In this document: one piece after another, positions 9,519 through 18,599 of the stretch
Layout of the letters: every line of letters starts with the position of its first letter
Position numbering within the stretch: the first letter of the stretch is position 1
DNA from: Pelagomonas calceolata
Lineage: Eukaryota > Sar > Pelagophyceae > Pelagomonadales > Pelagomonadaceae
Direction: 5' to 3'
Length of the DNA: 64,000 bases
Assembly: GCA_918797485.1 (NCBI GenBank)
Contig: CAKKNE010000003.1
Location: forward strand, 5,084,001-5,148,000
Position numbers and translations under genes: made by a program
Notes under the pieces: generated by a model
Databases searched by the model: none
What the model saw: the letters and a program-made list of their open reading frames with translations, nothing else
Told to the model about the DNA's origin: nothing

Positions 9519-10139
9519 TCAGTACCTGACAGGACCCGAGGGAGGCGTGAGGACCAGACGCGCGGGACCCGCGCCGGATACCCCCGACCTGGCGCGGACG
9601 CGTAGCGCGACGACGGAGCCTCGCCGCGGAAGCCGCACGAGGGCGTCGCGCGGCATTCGGAGCCACAGATTGTCGCGCGTCGCGTCGACGATCGCGCCGA
9701 TCTCCCCGACAAGCCCTGGAATGGGCGCTCGGCAAATATCCACGAGGGCGCCGGTGGGTTCAAGCGCCGCGCCGCGCCGCGCCGCACCCCGGGATCGTTT
9801 GGTCGACTCGCCGACGGTCGCCGCGGCGTACGACGTCCAGCCCCCGCGGAGTGGACCCGTCTCTCGCCAGGTCGACAGCTCCGCGCGCCGCGTGGCGGCC
9901 GCCGACACAACGACGGCCGCGGCCTCGTCGGCGCCGCCGCCGCGTGGGTCCGGTACCGAGGAGGAGGGCCCGGCGCCGGAGCTTCGAGCCGAAGTGCCCC
10001 CGGGAGACTGGACCCGCGTTGGTCAGATGCCGGGCGAAGTACACCACCGCGTCGCTGGCGTCTCGCGCACACGCTGGTGGCAGTGGTCTCGGGGGGGCAA
10101 GGGCGCGTAGTGCAGCCGACTCGCGCGTGCGGACGACAT
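9519..10139 (-). CDS. POP4: RNase P/MRP subunit Rpp29 (POP4)
   Basis: The C-terminal frame contains GALVDICRAPIPGLVGEIGA, then VDATRDNLWLRMP and LVRLPRRGSVVALRV. This matches the Rpp29 barrel, where the family has 'Ga-i-v-ks--P--VG--Gi---T---f-i------k-iPK---vF'. Upstream, [13 protein letters not shown] matches the family's 'sarqrrEl' segment, and in another frame VVYFARHLTNAGP...SKLRRR matches its N-terminal helix. Joining these requires two short introns. The first fits 10074-10120 (47 nt, GTCGGC...CACCAG), giving the start MSSARATCARDASDA from the ATG at 10139. The second lies somewhere in about 9930-9995; a 46-nt GC-AG version keeps the frame but is not certain. The product, about 170 residues, would act in nuclear/nucleolar tRNA and rRNA processing. 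Family call good, exon borders tentative. Confidence 0.72.
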
Positions 10140-10237
10140 TGTTGCTAGACGCTTGAATCAATCAAACTTTATTCTTAGTTTGTGCAGCCAGTAGTTTTGC
10201 CCCTTCCTGCCGCATGCTGGTAGCCGCTGCGGCGGTA

Positions 10238-10272
10238 CCTATGAGTATCATATGAGTATCATATGAGTATAA
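10238..10272 (+). repeat. ATGAGTATCAT direct repeats before the PC-esterase gene
   Basis: Three consecutive ~11-bp units (ATGAGTATCAT, ATGAGTATCAT, ATGAGTATAAT) end about 30 bases upstream of the ATG at 10301 and are followed by a run of ten A. They could be a promoter element of the downstream gene; no other support. Confidence 0.35.
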
Positions 10273-10300
10273 TCTGAAAAAAAAAAGTTTTGTAAAAAAG

Positions 10301-11461
10301 ATGCGCAATGGTTTGAGGGGAACCTTCATGCTAACCGCAGTGCACGCGGCCTTAGGGGAGTGGACCAAACTTTGCGGCATGAATACAGGATGCGGGGTCC
10401 TACCACTGCCATATCCACGCGATCTCATCCGTCGTGAGAGGAAACGTAAAATAACTTGTCAACGAGATCGGAGCTATCAGTATGGTTGGATTGATCGAGC
10501 AGGCGTTTGGGGTTTCAAGGACAGGATCTACAAAATGATGAATGGCAGCGAGCTATGTCAGGTGGTGCCACGGGGCACGCGCGTCTTGCTCTTAGGCGAC
10601 TCGCTGTCAGATCAATTCGGCCACTCGTGGAGCGCACGCCTCTGCGCAGATTTGAATAGAGTGTGCAAGCCTACTGAGTCGTGCAGTGGTGGTGCAGTGG
10701 TCTGGCGCGAGACTGCGATGGTTAACTGGTGGGTATGTGTCGACATCCGATGCACTTTCGACGCCGGCGATAAGCGCGTGGAACACTGCGCAAAGGGGGT
10801 AAATAACAACACGTTGGCGTATGCGCTACATGATTACTCACCGCCAACTTTGGAATTTTCAAAATTTATCAATAAAACGCGGCCCTCCATGCTCGTGATT
10901 AATCAAATGGCGCATCTTGGACATTTTCTTAGTAAGACAAGCCCATGTTACACAAGAGCACTACCTGAGACCGGGCTCTCTCTGTTGAAATCTGATGTAC
11001 AGCGATTTTGGCGCAAGGCGATGGCGGGGACAGCACGGTTTCTGCGCGACGAGTATCCCCACCTGCGTGTCATTCTGCGCACAAGTCCTCCAGCCGCCGA
11101 TGGTTTGTACACGAAGGGACACTATAACGAAGTTCCACTGACCGGCGGAGCAGATTTTGAGAAGGGAGATTCCCCCTGGGAGTATGAGCACGGTCTGTAC
11201 CGCGGGATCAATGATCTGACTGTCGCCGCATTCCTCGCAGCGGGTCATGATGTTGTCGACGTCGAGATCCCAATGGGTGTCCGAATTGACGGCCATCCAG
11301 CGTCGCACAGCACAGTGAATAGGGGCGATGCACTTCACTATTGCATGCCAGGCGTTCCTGACTTTGGTTTGGACTTTGTCCTGCGTGCTATATTTGGGCC
11401 TTCAACAGGTCGGTACTCACAGGGCCACATCCCAGGGCATATAACAGGCCCAGGCTACTGA
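10301..11461 (+). CDS. PC-esterase (TBL/DUF231-type) GDSL protein
   Basis: 386 residues. RVLLLGDSLSDQFG at about 100 is the GDS block with the nucleophile Ser. The C-terminal DALHYCMPGVPD matches the DxxH block of the PC-esterase fold. These two blocks define the trichome-birefringence-like family, whose known plant members are Golgi polysaccharide O-acetyltransferases; other members esterify glycoproteins. The usual N-terminal membrane anchor is weak: only a short hydrophobic stretch follows the first Met. Base composition is near half GC with many A/T-ending codons, unlike the ~70% GC neighbours. Both flanks are repeat-rich, including copia debris, which could mean a recent arrival or relaxed constraint. 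The fold call is strong; the substrate is unknown. Confidence 0.78.
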   Translation: MRNGLRGTFMLTAVHAALGEWTKLCGMNTGCGVLPLPYPRDLIRRERKRKITCQRDRSYQYGWIDRAGVWGFKDRIYKMMNGSELCQVVPRGTRVLLLGDSLSDQFGHSWSARLCADLNRVCKPTESCSGGAVVWRETAMVNWWVCVDIRCTFDAGDKRVEHCAKGVNNNTLAYALHDYSPPTLEFSKFINKTRPSMLVINQMAHLGHFLSKTSPCYTRALPETGLSLLKSDVQRFWRKAMAGTARFLRDEYPHLRVILRTSPPAADGLYTKGHYNEVPLTGGADFEKGDSPWEYEHGLYRGINDLTVAAFLAAGHDVVDVEIPMGVRIDGHPASHSTVNRGDALHYCMPGVPDFGLDFVLRAIFGPSTGRYSQGHIPGHITGPGY

Positions 11462-12159
11462 GACATCAAAAAGCATTATGCTTTTGAAATGCCAGGGCCG
11501 TTCGAAGAGGGCTAAACAGCCCCCGGCGGCCTTGGGGGGGCTCCCATATAGCGGCGGTGTATCGGAATTCAGATAATCTTACTGCGGTATTTCAAGTTCG
11601 TATGCTTCAAGTTTTCTGTATCATCCGCAGGATGGACGACAGAGAGTACACAAAACCCCTATACTACTCACCGCTCGGACGGGGCGGATCACCGGACCCC
11701 GAATTTGCCATATCTCTACAACTAGACGTCTGGTGCAGGCGCAAATTGAGAATATCGGACCCACGTACCCCCCTAGGGGCGTGATCGACTTCTAGAGCTA
11801 CTTCAGTAAGTAACCCTACCCCCTACTGTAATAGGGGGTTACTTTACATCATACTAGGCCCATACCCGAGTTACTTTAAATCATACTAGCCCTAACCCTG
11901 GCTTAACTGGGATCTGCAGCGCTTCATTAACCGCAATCCTTGTACTTTAATTGCTCTCCACAGCCTTTAGAATACGCTGCCTCGTGTGCTCACGATTTAC
12001 CCATGACATAGAGGGAGTCATTGGAGCAATAAACGGCTACGAACTCACTAGGGGTGTAGCATGGAGATTTGCTTTCACGACCAAGATAAACATGTGCGAA
12101 ACATCAGCCATGGACTTTGTTTCAATCCATATATAGGACTCCCGTACCGCAAGAGTCAA
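11462..12159. other. Intergenic, no supported gene
   Basis: AT-richer sequence with repeated TAGGGGGTTACTTTA-like and TTACTTTAAATCATACTAG motifs at about 11810-11890. Short frames near 11951-12136 may belong to the gene relic that follows, but I cannot support a gene. Confidence 0.4.
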
Positions 12160-12318
12160 CCAGCTATGCCGCAAAAATATCAAGGGATTTGACCCAAATG
12201 ATTACAACTCTATACAGGTCAACAGATCTGAGTTCATGCCAATCCACAAGGACAAACCAAATGAAGGAAGCTCACTCACTATTGCGGTAGGGAACTACTC
12301 AGGGGGAAAGCTGATCAT
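12160..12318 (+). pseudogene. Relic resembling a 2-oxoglutarate/Fe oxygenase-like domain
   Basis: One frame reads KGFDPNDYNSIQVN, then FMPIHKDKPNEGSSL and AVGNYSGGKLI. The H-x-D pair and the 'G-y-GG-l' ending resemble a family of algal 2OG-Fe(II)-oxygenase-like proteins ('--H-D--n-G-S-i--lG-y-GG-l'). No full gene is present, and it passes directly into copia-type sequence. Assignment rests on one short motif only. Confidence 0.35.
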
Positions 12319-12610
12319 ATCCATGATCTAGTCTACACTGGCTCTGACAACCTTCTAAATGAGTTTGAGAGAATGCTCAAGAACAGATGGGATATCAAAG
12401 AAACAGGAGATCTCAGATCGTTTCTGGGCATCAACATACACTATGACAGAGAACAGGGCAGACTAACATTCGATGTAGATGAGAAAATCAAAAAGATCTT
12501 CAAAGAGAAAGAATGGCTGGCGGACATTGGCCATTCAAGAGGGCGAAGGAAGTATCCTAGGATACATGCCACTAGCCTCTGGTACCTACTAGAACCTGAG
12601 AGAACTTGAG
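12315..12610 (+). mobile_element. Ty1/copia retrotransposon fossil (reverse-transcriptase part)
   Basis: The frame DLVYTGSDNLL, then RWDIKETGDLRSFLGI, is the C-terminal part of a Ty1/copia reverse transcriptase (RVT_2). It is followed by a section shared with repeats at 9190-9432, 16028-16170 and 53265-53545. Only a small part of pol is seen; gag, integrase and RNase H are absent and no LTR pair is recognised. It is a broken relic, of uncertain age. Confidence 0.65.
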
Positions 12611-12655
12611 AGGAGCAACTACTGTTGCAAGAGACAAATACATGGCACGCCTCCG

Positions 12656-13914
12656 ATGATGTTCACCGCTATGGTCGCACTATGGCTGCCCCCGGCGTCG
12701 GCGGCACCGCCCCGTGTGCTCCACGACGCCCTCGTCCGCGCCGGCCCCGAGGCGGTCGTCCACCGCTTCGAAAGCGGATCGTCGGCGCGCTACTTCAGCG
12801 TCGTGCGGGTCGGCGGCGCGAAAAACTGGCCGACGCGCGAGACGTTCGTGTTCGCCCGGCGTGCCTCCCCGACGCACGTCGGCGGCAACGAGCACGAGTG
12901 GGTGTCGTTCTGGCGCGACTGCGACGCGACGCTCCGCGGGACCGAAAAGCAAGCCTCTGGCTGCTTCGCAAGCAGTCAAAATCTGACGAACGTCCGGAGC
13001 CCGCGCGAGACGAACTGGGCACACAACACGGCGCTGCTCTGGGATGCGGGCGCTGTGTACGCGCTCGGCGGTCGCGATAACCCGACGCACCACCGTTCGT
13101 ACGCCGGCGTCAGAATCGGAAAGTCCCCACGTATCACTCCTTAGACGCAGGCGTCCGCGATGGGGCCTACTCGCGCACTTACGAGACCCAGTCCCGGCTC
13201 GACGCGGCTGCGCGAGCCTCGGCGCCTTCGACACGGCGCCTGCCGCCGCCGGAGGACCTGAGGGGCACGCCGGCCCTCCGCGGCGCGCACGCGGGCTGCG
13301 TCGAAAAGCGACCGCAGTTCGCGCCAAATTGCGAGTTCGACGGACGTTTCTCGCTCGCAAGACTTGGATCGACGTATCACCTCTTCGCGCGCGCCAACCT
13401 CGTCGGCGAGAAGGGCGCGCGTGGCCACTTCGGCGGCCGGTTCGTGCAGAGCGCGGCGTCGACGACGTCCCCCCGAGGCCCGTTTGGCGCTTTCTCCGTC
13501 GTCGACGTCCCCGGCTTCCGCGCGCCCTTTGCTCGAGCGCTCAACGTTTACTTTGCAGCCGTTACGTCGAACCCAGCGGACCCGGATAACTCGCTCGTCG
13601 CGCTGTTCCCGCTCAGGGACGAAGGACTGGCAATTCTGGGTCTCGGCGTCTCGTGCGACGGAAAGCGCTTCTCGAGGCTCGCCGTCCTCGCGAACACGAC
13701 CGACGCCGGCGACTTCCGCACTGCCGACCACCCGGCGGACGGAGTGCTCGTTGATGATACGTCGCAGACAGCGCTCTTCTTCGTGCACCGCAACGTGCCG
13801 TCGATCGGCAACGTGACAGGGCCCTCGGCGCTCACGCGCATCCCGATTACGCTAAGCTCGCTCCGCGCGTTTACGCGATCACAGCTCCCGGCGGGCTGCC
13901 CACGAAGGCCGTGA
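12656..13914 (+). CDS. Secreted GH43-like beta-propeller protein
   Basis: Two exons, 12656-13106 and 13151-13914, are proposed around a 44-nt GC-AG intron, giving 404 residues. Removing 13107-13150 joins ...SYAG to VRDGAYSRTYETQSR and restores frame. The first ~17 residues are a signal peptide (MMFTAMVALWLPPASAA). Conserved-looking blocks are NWAHNTALLWD, FDGRFSLARLGSTYHLFARANL, HFGGRFVQSA, LNVYFAAVTSNP, DNSLVALFPL and ALFFVHRNVPSIG. Short strands with FDGRFS/YHLFARAN and VYFAAV/LFPL patterns look like the blades of a five-bladed glycosidase (GH43/GH32-type) fold, common as secreted proteins in stramenopiles. Catalytic acids cannot be assigned by eye, so activity is open. Confidence 0.62.
13107..13150 (+). 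other. 44-nt GC-AG intron flanked by GGCGTC direct repeats
   Basis: GGCGTC occurs at 13106-13111 and again at 13150-13155, exactly 44 nt apart. Excising one repeat plus the interval restores the frame of the secreted propeller gene. The only border with a 3' AG is GCGTCA...ACGCAG. A frameshift mutation is the alternative, but the downstream 254 codons stay open and conserved-looking. Confidence 0.55.
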
Positions 13915-14542
13915 GTGGCGAAAGGGGGGGTCTGGTTAAAATTTCGAAGGCCCCTATCCGTGATTAGTGCAAGGAGAATTTGTCCGGGGAGGTGTGTGAA
14001 TTGCAAGTGGTGCGAGTATGCCGCACTGTATGTGCATCACCTGTGGAACAGCGGACTCGGTCCCTCGGACGATCATTCCAAGGCACACGTGCAGTTCGCT
14101 CAGGCTGGACTGAGACCAATGGTTCTGCCAGCGGAGTTTTTCGGTGTAAAAGACCTAAACTTGACTTTGTTTCTTGGTCCGGGGTTCCTTGATTGGCGTT
14201 AACTGTTAACTTGATGCCTTCGGGCCATAAATGTACCCATCGTCGAAGAAAAAACGCGCCCACGCTTCGCCGAGTCGTCAGAACATATGTCACGGGCGGA
14301 GCGCTATGGGAAGTAGCAGGGTCCGGAGCACTCCCCCCAGACTCCAGGGCCCGAAGGGTTGCAGTGTGCTGTAATAGCCTGTATGCATACCATGGTACCG
14401 TATGCCAGCTCTTGCGCGGAGCCCGTGACCACTGGCGCCGGAGTCGAGAGTGTCAACGGTTGTAAAAAAACTGGACTAATTCAGGCCAATAGCAGGTTGC
14501 TTAGGCTCCGCGAAAAAGGGCGCACCGGTGGCGAGACACCAT
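13915..14542. other. Intergenic, no gene seen
   Basis: Short frames on both strands without recognisable protein sequence; no repeat family identified. Confidence 0.45.
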
Positions 14543-16022
14543 ATGGTCCTGCAGCGCTTTTTCGTGCTGCTCTGCGCCGTCGCTCGCCGCGCACGCGCCG
14601 CCGTCGCGTTCGTGACCCCGGCGAACACCGCGAACGCAGCGCCGGCGGCCGTCGCACTGCTACGAGTCCGCCGATTCGTGCCATCGTCGTCAGGTTTCTT
14701 CGTCGTCGCGCGGCCTTCTACGATCACTTCGCTGAGGGCATCGCATCTGCGTCGCTTTTTTGACGGCGACGGGCCGCTCGACACGCTGGCCGTAGACGTA
14801 ACACGCACAGAAATGCTGGTCGCGCTCGCGCGGCTGCGGTCCTCCGCCCAAATGAAAAGTTTTTTGCGCGGCGCCCCGTGGCCCCTGGAAATGTTCTTCT
14901 GGGCGGTCGCGCCGCAGAAACTGGCCGATCGGGGCTTCGAGCACACGGTCGCCCTCGACGCAGACGTGTTCGCCATGGATGGTCAGATTATTGACGTGTT
15001 GCCGACCGTCCGCGGGATTGGGATCGTGCGCATCTTCCCAAAGGAATGCTACACGGCGGCGATGCCAGCTTCCAAGGCCCGGCTTCCGGCTTTCGTGCCG
15101 CCGCTCGTCGACGCCGTCAAAATCGCTGCTGCGCCACACGCGTTCGCGCACCGCGACGGGACAAACTCGGGCGTAATCGTGTTCAACAACTCGCGCATGG
15201 TCGCGGTCGGCGCAGAATGTCAAGGTGCATTCTGCCGTTTATTCTCGAGAGGAGGGCCACATCTCTCGCTCGCCTCGTCCAAACCGTTGGCTGTGTACTG
15301 GCCGTGTTCCCCCTACTCGCGGGTTGCTTTCTACACAGGTCGAGGTCGACCTGCTTCGGTGGTGCCTCGACGCAGTCGTCGCTGCGAACGGCGCGGTGTA
15401 CGGCGACCAGGACTTGCTCAATTTGATAATCGGCCGGCGGGACATCGACGTGCGTTACTTGCATCCGCGGTTCAACGTCCAGCTCGCGTACCCGGCGCGC
15501 CAGAAGGACGCGTTCATGGACCCACCCTGGTGCGGCTACGGGCAGGCCCAGTTCGTCGCCGCCGCCGCCGGAGGGGCGCTCAACTCGTCGTCGTTCGGCC
15601 ACTTCATATGGACGCGCAAACCGTGGACGGCGCAGGTCGATGGTGAGCTGCGCCGCATCTACGGAGACTTAGCGCGGGGCGGGCGGACGGGCATGCAGTA
15701 CATGGTCCTCGCGTCGCCCCCCTGGGTCAACGCGTGGCGCGACTTCGCCGTCGACGTGCTGGGCCCGGACACCTATTCTGACCTCTTCAAACTCGACCCG
15801 GCGCGGCGCGTCGTCGACTTTACGCTTCTGATGGCCAGCGGCCACGCGCGGTCGCCGCGACGATGCATCGGCGCGGGCGTGTCGAGCTGCGGCGCCGTCC
15901 GGCCGGAGACCGACGCGCCGTTTCCGGCGCCCTTCGCCGGCTTTTCTGACGTCCAGCGCGCGACACGGCGGATCCCTCGGATTGCGGATGATCCCACCCG
16001 CCGGACACTGGCTTATTTCTAG
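14543..16022 (+). CDS. GT8-like glycosyltransferase, type II or secreted
   Basis: Two exons, 14543 to about 15199 (or 15205) and 15339-16022, give about 446 residues. The acceptor is clear (TTGCTTTCTACACAG|GTCGAG). The donor is GTCGCG at 15200 or GTCGGC at 15206, both in phase. The start MVLQRFFVLLCAVARRARA is a signal peptide or anchor. HTVALDADVFAMDG carries the DxD-type metal-binding motif and NSGVIVFNNSRM follows it. After the intron VYGDQDLLNLIIGR matches the 'DQd-lN' block of family 8-type nucleotide-sugar transferases. The enzyme probably adds sugars to glycoproteins or polysaccharides in the Golgi. The C-terminal ~100 residues are unassigned. Confidence 0.7.
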
Positions 16023-16027
16023 TAGTA

Positions 16028-16170
16028 CAGCGATTGTGCTATCATGATGATCCTGTAGTTAGTACCTTTATCTAGATATCTAGAGCTCCTCTCAGGTTCT
16101 AGTAGGTATCAGAGGCTAGTGGCCTGTATCCTAGGATACTACTTCCTTCTCCCTCTTAATCTCTGTAGAA
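16028..16170 (-). mobile_element. Ty1/copia-associated repeat fragment
   Basis: Inverted relative to 9340-9432, sharing ACAGCGATTGTGCTAT, AGAGCTCCTCTCAGGTTCTA and the GGCCTGTATCCTAGGATAC section that also follows the reverse-transcriptase relic near 12550. Fossil fragment. Confidence 0.5.
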
Positions 16171-16360
16171 AATAGGCCATCTGGGTTATATAATATATTG
16201 GAGTGCAATTTCGTCCTTCTGGCTATTTTTATCTTCAGTTGTAATTGTGAGTATTGTGGGCTCGACCGTGTCCAGGGGCATAGGTTGCTAGACATGTAGG
16301 TTACTTATGGGGTTAGCCTCACTTGGGCTTTGTAGGGTCGTTTCCCGCTGTTCCCCCCAG

Positions 16361-16580
16361 TGAAGTGAACTTACTTTAGGTTCACCCCGGTGTTTTTACG
16401 GCGCCTACTTAGCGCCAGGCTTGATCCACTTGGATAAGCAGAAAGATACGGGATATAGGGAAATATCAGCTCCGGGCACATGTCGGCTGATATAGCGTGC
16501 TGATAGGCGAAATGCGTAGCCGCAGATCCGGCGATAGGGGGGGGCTATGGCGTTGCACGCGCTATCTAGGGGTTTTACCT
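16361..16580 (+). repeat. 'ATCCGGCGATAGGGGG' element, long copy
   Basis: Starts GTGAAGTGAACTTACTTTAG, contains GGGATATAGGGAAATATCAGC and a CCGGCGATAGGGGG core. The start is shared with 17675-17901 and the remainder with 18147-18293. A CGGGCACATGTCGGCTGATAT stretch can pair with the nearby ATATCAGC, so the element has internal inverted structure. No coding sequence. Confidence 0.65.
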
Positions 16581-16595
16581 CAAAAGGAGCAAGAA

Positions 16596-16770
16596 TTTTG
16601 GCCCTCCCACCCTCCCTTCGTTGTTTTGGCGCGGGGGCGCGTGGTCCGGGGGCCCTGGGGTTGGCGCCCGTTGTGGCAACGGCCTTTTCCACTTATAAAT
16701 CTCCCAAATTTTATCTTAGCTTCACTATCCTAGTTTTCATTTATCCTAGTTAAATACCCGGATAGAATAG
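16596..16770 (+). repeat. Repeat with GGGGGCGCGTGGTCCGGGG core
   Basis: The stretch from the GGCGCGGGGGCGCGTGG core to TTATCTTAGCTTCACTATCC is found inverted at about 52855-53030, with the same GCCCGTTGTGGCAACGGCC section in the middle. Non-coding interspersed repeat. Confidence 0.6.
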
Positions 16771-16852
16771 GGCTAGTGAATACGGTGATGCCAGGGGCTG
16801 GGCATCGTACATGAAAGCATGCAGCTAATAGGAGCTTTTCACAACAACAACG

Positions 16853-17260
16853 ATGCTATTCCTCGTCGTCGCGCTCCTCGGTAGGCCGGCGGTCGCCGGG
16901 CCGCGCGCCACCGCGCGCGCAAGCCCGACGTGCTGCTCGGCGGAGAAGAAATGCTGCAGCCAGACCTTTGCGCCGCCCCTCACGCACGCCTGCGACGCTG
17001 CGACGTGCTGCGACGCTGCGTGCGGCGCCCTCGCGGCGGAGGCCGTCCTGGCGGCGCCAGCAGTGGCGCGCGTCCGCAACGCGTACGGACGCAAGCTGTC
17101 GGCGGATTGCTGCGACACGTTCAACGCCGACGGATCGCTCTGCCGGCGTGACCTTGGCGGCAATTGCTCGGCCGCGCGACGGTGCAAAGCGTTCGCCTCG
17201 GACTGCGGCGCGTGCGACACGGTCTGCGTCGAATTTCTCCCCGCGTCCGCCGTACGCTGA
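16853..17260 (+). CDS. Small secreted cysteine-rich protein
   Basis: 135 residues with a clear signal peptide (MLFLVVALLGRPAVAG). The mature part has 16 cysteines, four of them as adjacent pairs (TCC, KCC, TCC, DCC), with simple spacing and many Ala. The even Cys count suggests eight disulfides in an extracellular or vacuolar protein. The gene is a single GC-rich exon lying alone between interspersed repeats on both sides. I do not recognise a family. Similar Cys-pair proteins include toxins, metal binders and cell-wall proteins, and nothing here separates these. Confidence 0.6.
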   Translation: MLFLVVALLGRPAVAGPRATARASPTCCSAEKKCCSQTFAPPLTHACDAATCCDAACGALAAEAVLAAPAVARVRNAYGRKLSADCCDTFNADGSLCRRDLGGNCSAARRCKAFASDCGACDTVCVEFLPASAVR

Positions 17261-17674
17261 GGAGGGATGTCGAACCACCATCTTTTCCTACGGCGGAATT
17301 GCCCGTGAGACAGTTGCTCAAGAGCGCCAGCCAGGCACCCCTGTCGGGAAGGAAAAAATTGTTGCCACAGTGTGCATATTCATCGGAGGCGACCCGGGCA
17401 CCGCCAGTGGCAGGTAGAGATATCCAAGGGCCGTGCAGTATCATTTATTCGAGTTCTACTAAAAGAAGAGAGTCAGGGCCCAGTCTCAAACGCAACCTGA
17501 GTTTGGCGAGGTGTTTGGCGCTAGTGTGTGACTCCCCGTCAAATAGCACTGCGAATGAACTTGAATAGGGTGGAAACCTTGATCCCCTGAGGTGGGACTA
17601 TAAATAAATTAATTAAGTTAGGAAGACCTTTAGAAGAAAGTATAGTGGAGAGGAGTAGGAGGCAGGGGACTAGT

Positions 17675-17901
17675 TGAAGTGAACTTACTTTAGGTTCACC
17701 CCGGTGTTTTCACGGCGGCTACTTAGCGCCGGGCTTGATCCACTTGGATAAGTAAGAAGATACGGGATATAGGGAAATATCAGCCTCGGGCACGTGCCGG
17801 CTGATATAGCGTGCTGATAGGCGAGAGTAATGTAGCCATAGATCCGGCGATAGGGGGCTATGGCGTTGCAGATATATATCTAGGGGAGTTTTCACCTCAC
17901 T
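17675..17901 (+). repeat. 'ATCCGGCGATAGGGGG' element, full copy
   Basis: Same order as 16361-16580 from GAAGTGAACTTACTTTAGG through GATACGGGATATAGGG to TTTTCACCTCAC. The last ~150 bases are almost identical to 18147-18293, so the copies are recent or were homogenised. Confidence 0.65.
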
Positions 17902-18146
17902 CCCCCCTTCCTGGAACTCAAGCCGGGCCTTCAGCTAATTTACCGTTGAAATCAACATCACCGCGTATCCATCAGTAACCAATTCTTTAACGATTTTCAC
18001 TGGAATCTCGTTCTTATTCGTCAAACTGAACGGGTAGAATCGCAATTCGGACCTGTGGACCCTCATGGTCATTTCTTCTAAGGTTTTTGTCTTTTTCCAC
18101 TTATAGATCTCAAGATCGTCCCTGCTGTCAATGTACGCTGGGGCAT

Positions 18147-18293
18147 AAGAAGATACGGGATATAGGGAAATATCAGCCTCGGGCACGTGCCGGCTGATAT
18201 AGCGTGCTGATAGGCGAGAGTAATGTAGCCATAGATCCGGCGATAGGGGGCTATGGCGTTGCAGATATATATCTAGGGGAGTTTTCACCTCAT
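18147..18293 (+). repeat. 'ATCCGGCGATAGGGGG' element, right-part copy
   Basis: Begins at AAGAAGATACGGGATATAGG and is near-identical to 17750-17900. It lies 250 bases downstream of that copy in the same direction. Confidence 0.65.
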
Positions 18294-18599
18294 AGTGTCT
18301 AGGACCGTGACTAGTGTGGGAGCCAGAGCGGAGATTAAGATCTGAACTTCACTATTCTGGTTTTCAAAAACCTCCTGGGTTTTCAAAAGATGTCCGAAAA
18401 GCGTATCTGCATCGCAGTGTTTATGTCCGAGTCACGGTCACGGTCGGATTTCCCGAGTCAAGTTGTATGCTTGTGTATCATCCGTTAGGATCATGGGTCA
18501 TACAGTACTAGTACACAAAATCCCACTGGCAATACTACTCCAGGAGCAATGCCAGGAGCAATGGACTCGGAGGAGTGTCCCACAATTATCGGGGCTACT

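Larger units (their letters stand above)
16023..16852. other. Intergenic repeat cluster
   Basis: Made up of a copia-associated fragment (16028-16170), the longest ATCCGGCGATAGGGGG element (16361-16580) and a further repeat (16596-16770). No gene is seen. Confidence 0.55.
17261..18599. other. Intergenic, repeat-rich
   Basis: Two ATCCGGCGATAGGGGG copies (17675-17901, 18147-18293) and a scrap of the TAAA family (17610-17640). The unique part between the copies (17915-18140) has no recognisable gene. Confidence 0.5.

Noticed and set aside
9467-10072. 201-codon minus-strand frame overlapping Rpp29
   Set aside because: Reads as Arg/Pro low complexity; the overlapping frames carry the Rpp29 family blocks.
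12656-13914. Secreted propeller gene as a frameshifted pseudogene
   Set aside because: A single 44-nt excision with an AG acceptor restores a long natural frame, so an intron is the simpler reading, though a real frameshift is not excluded.
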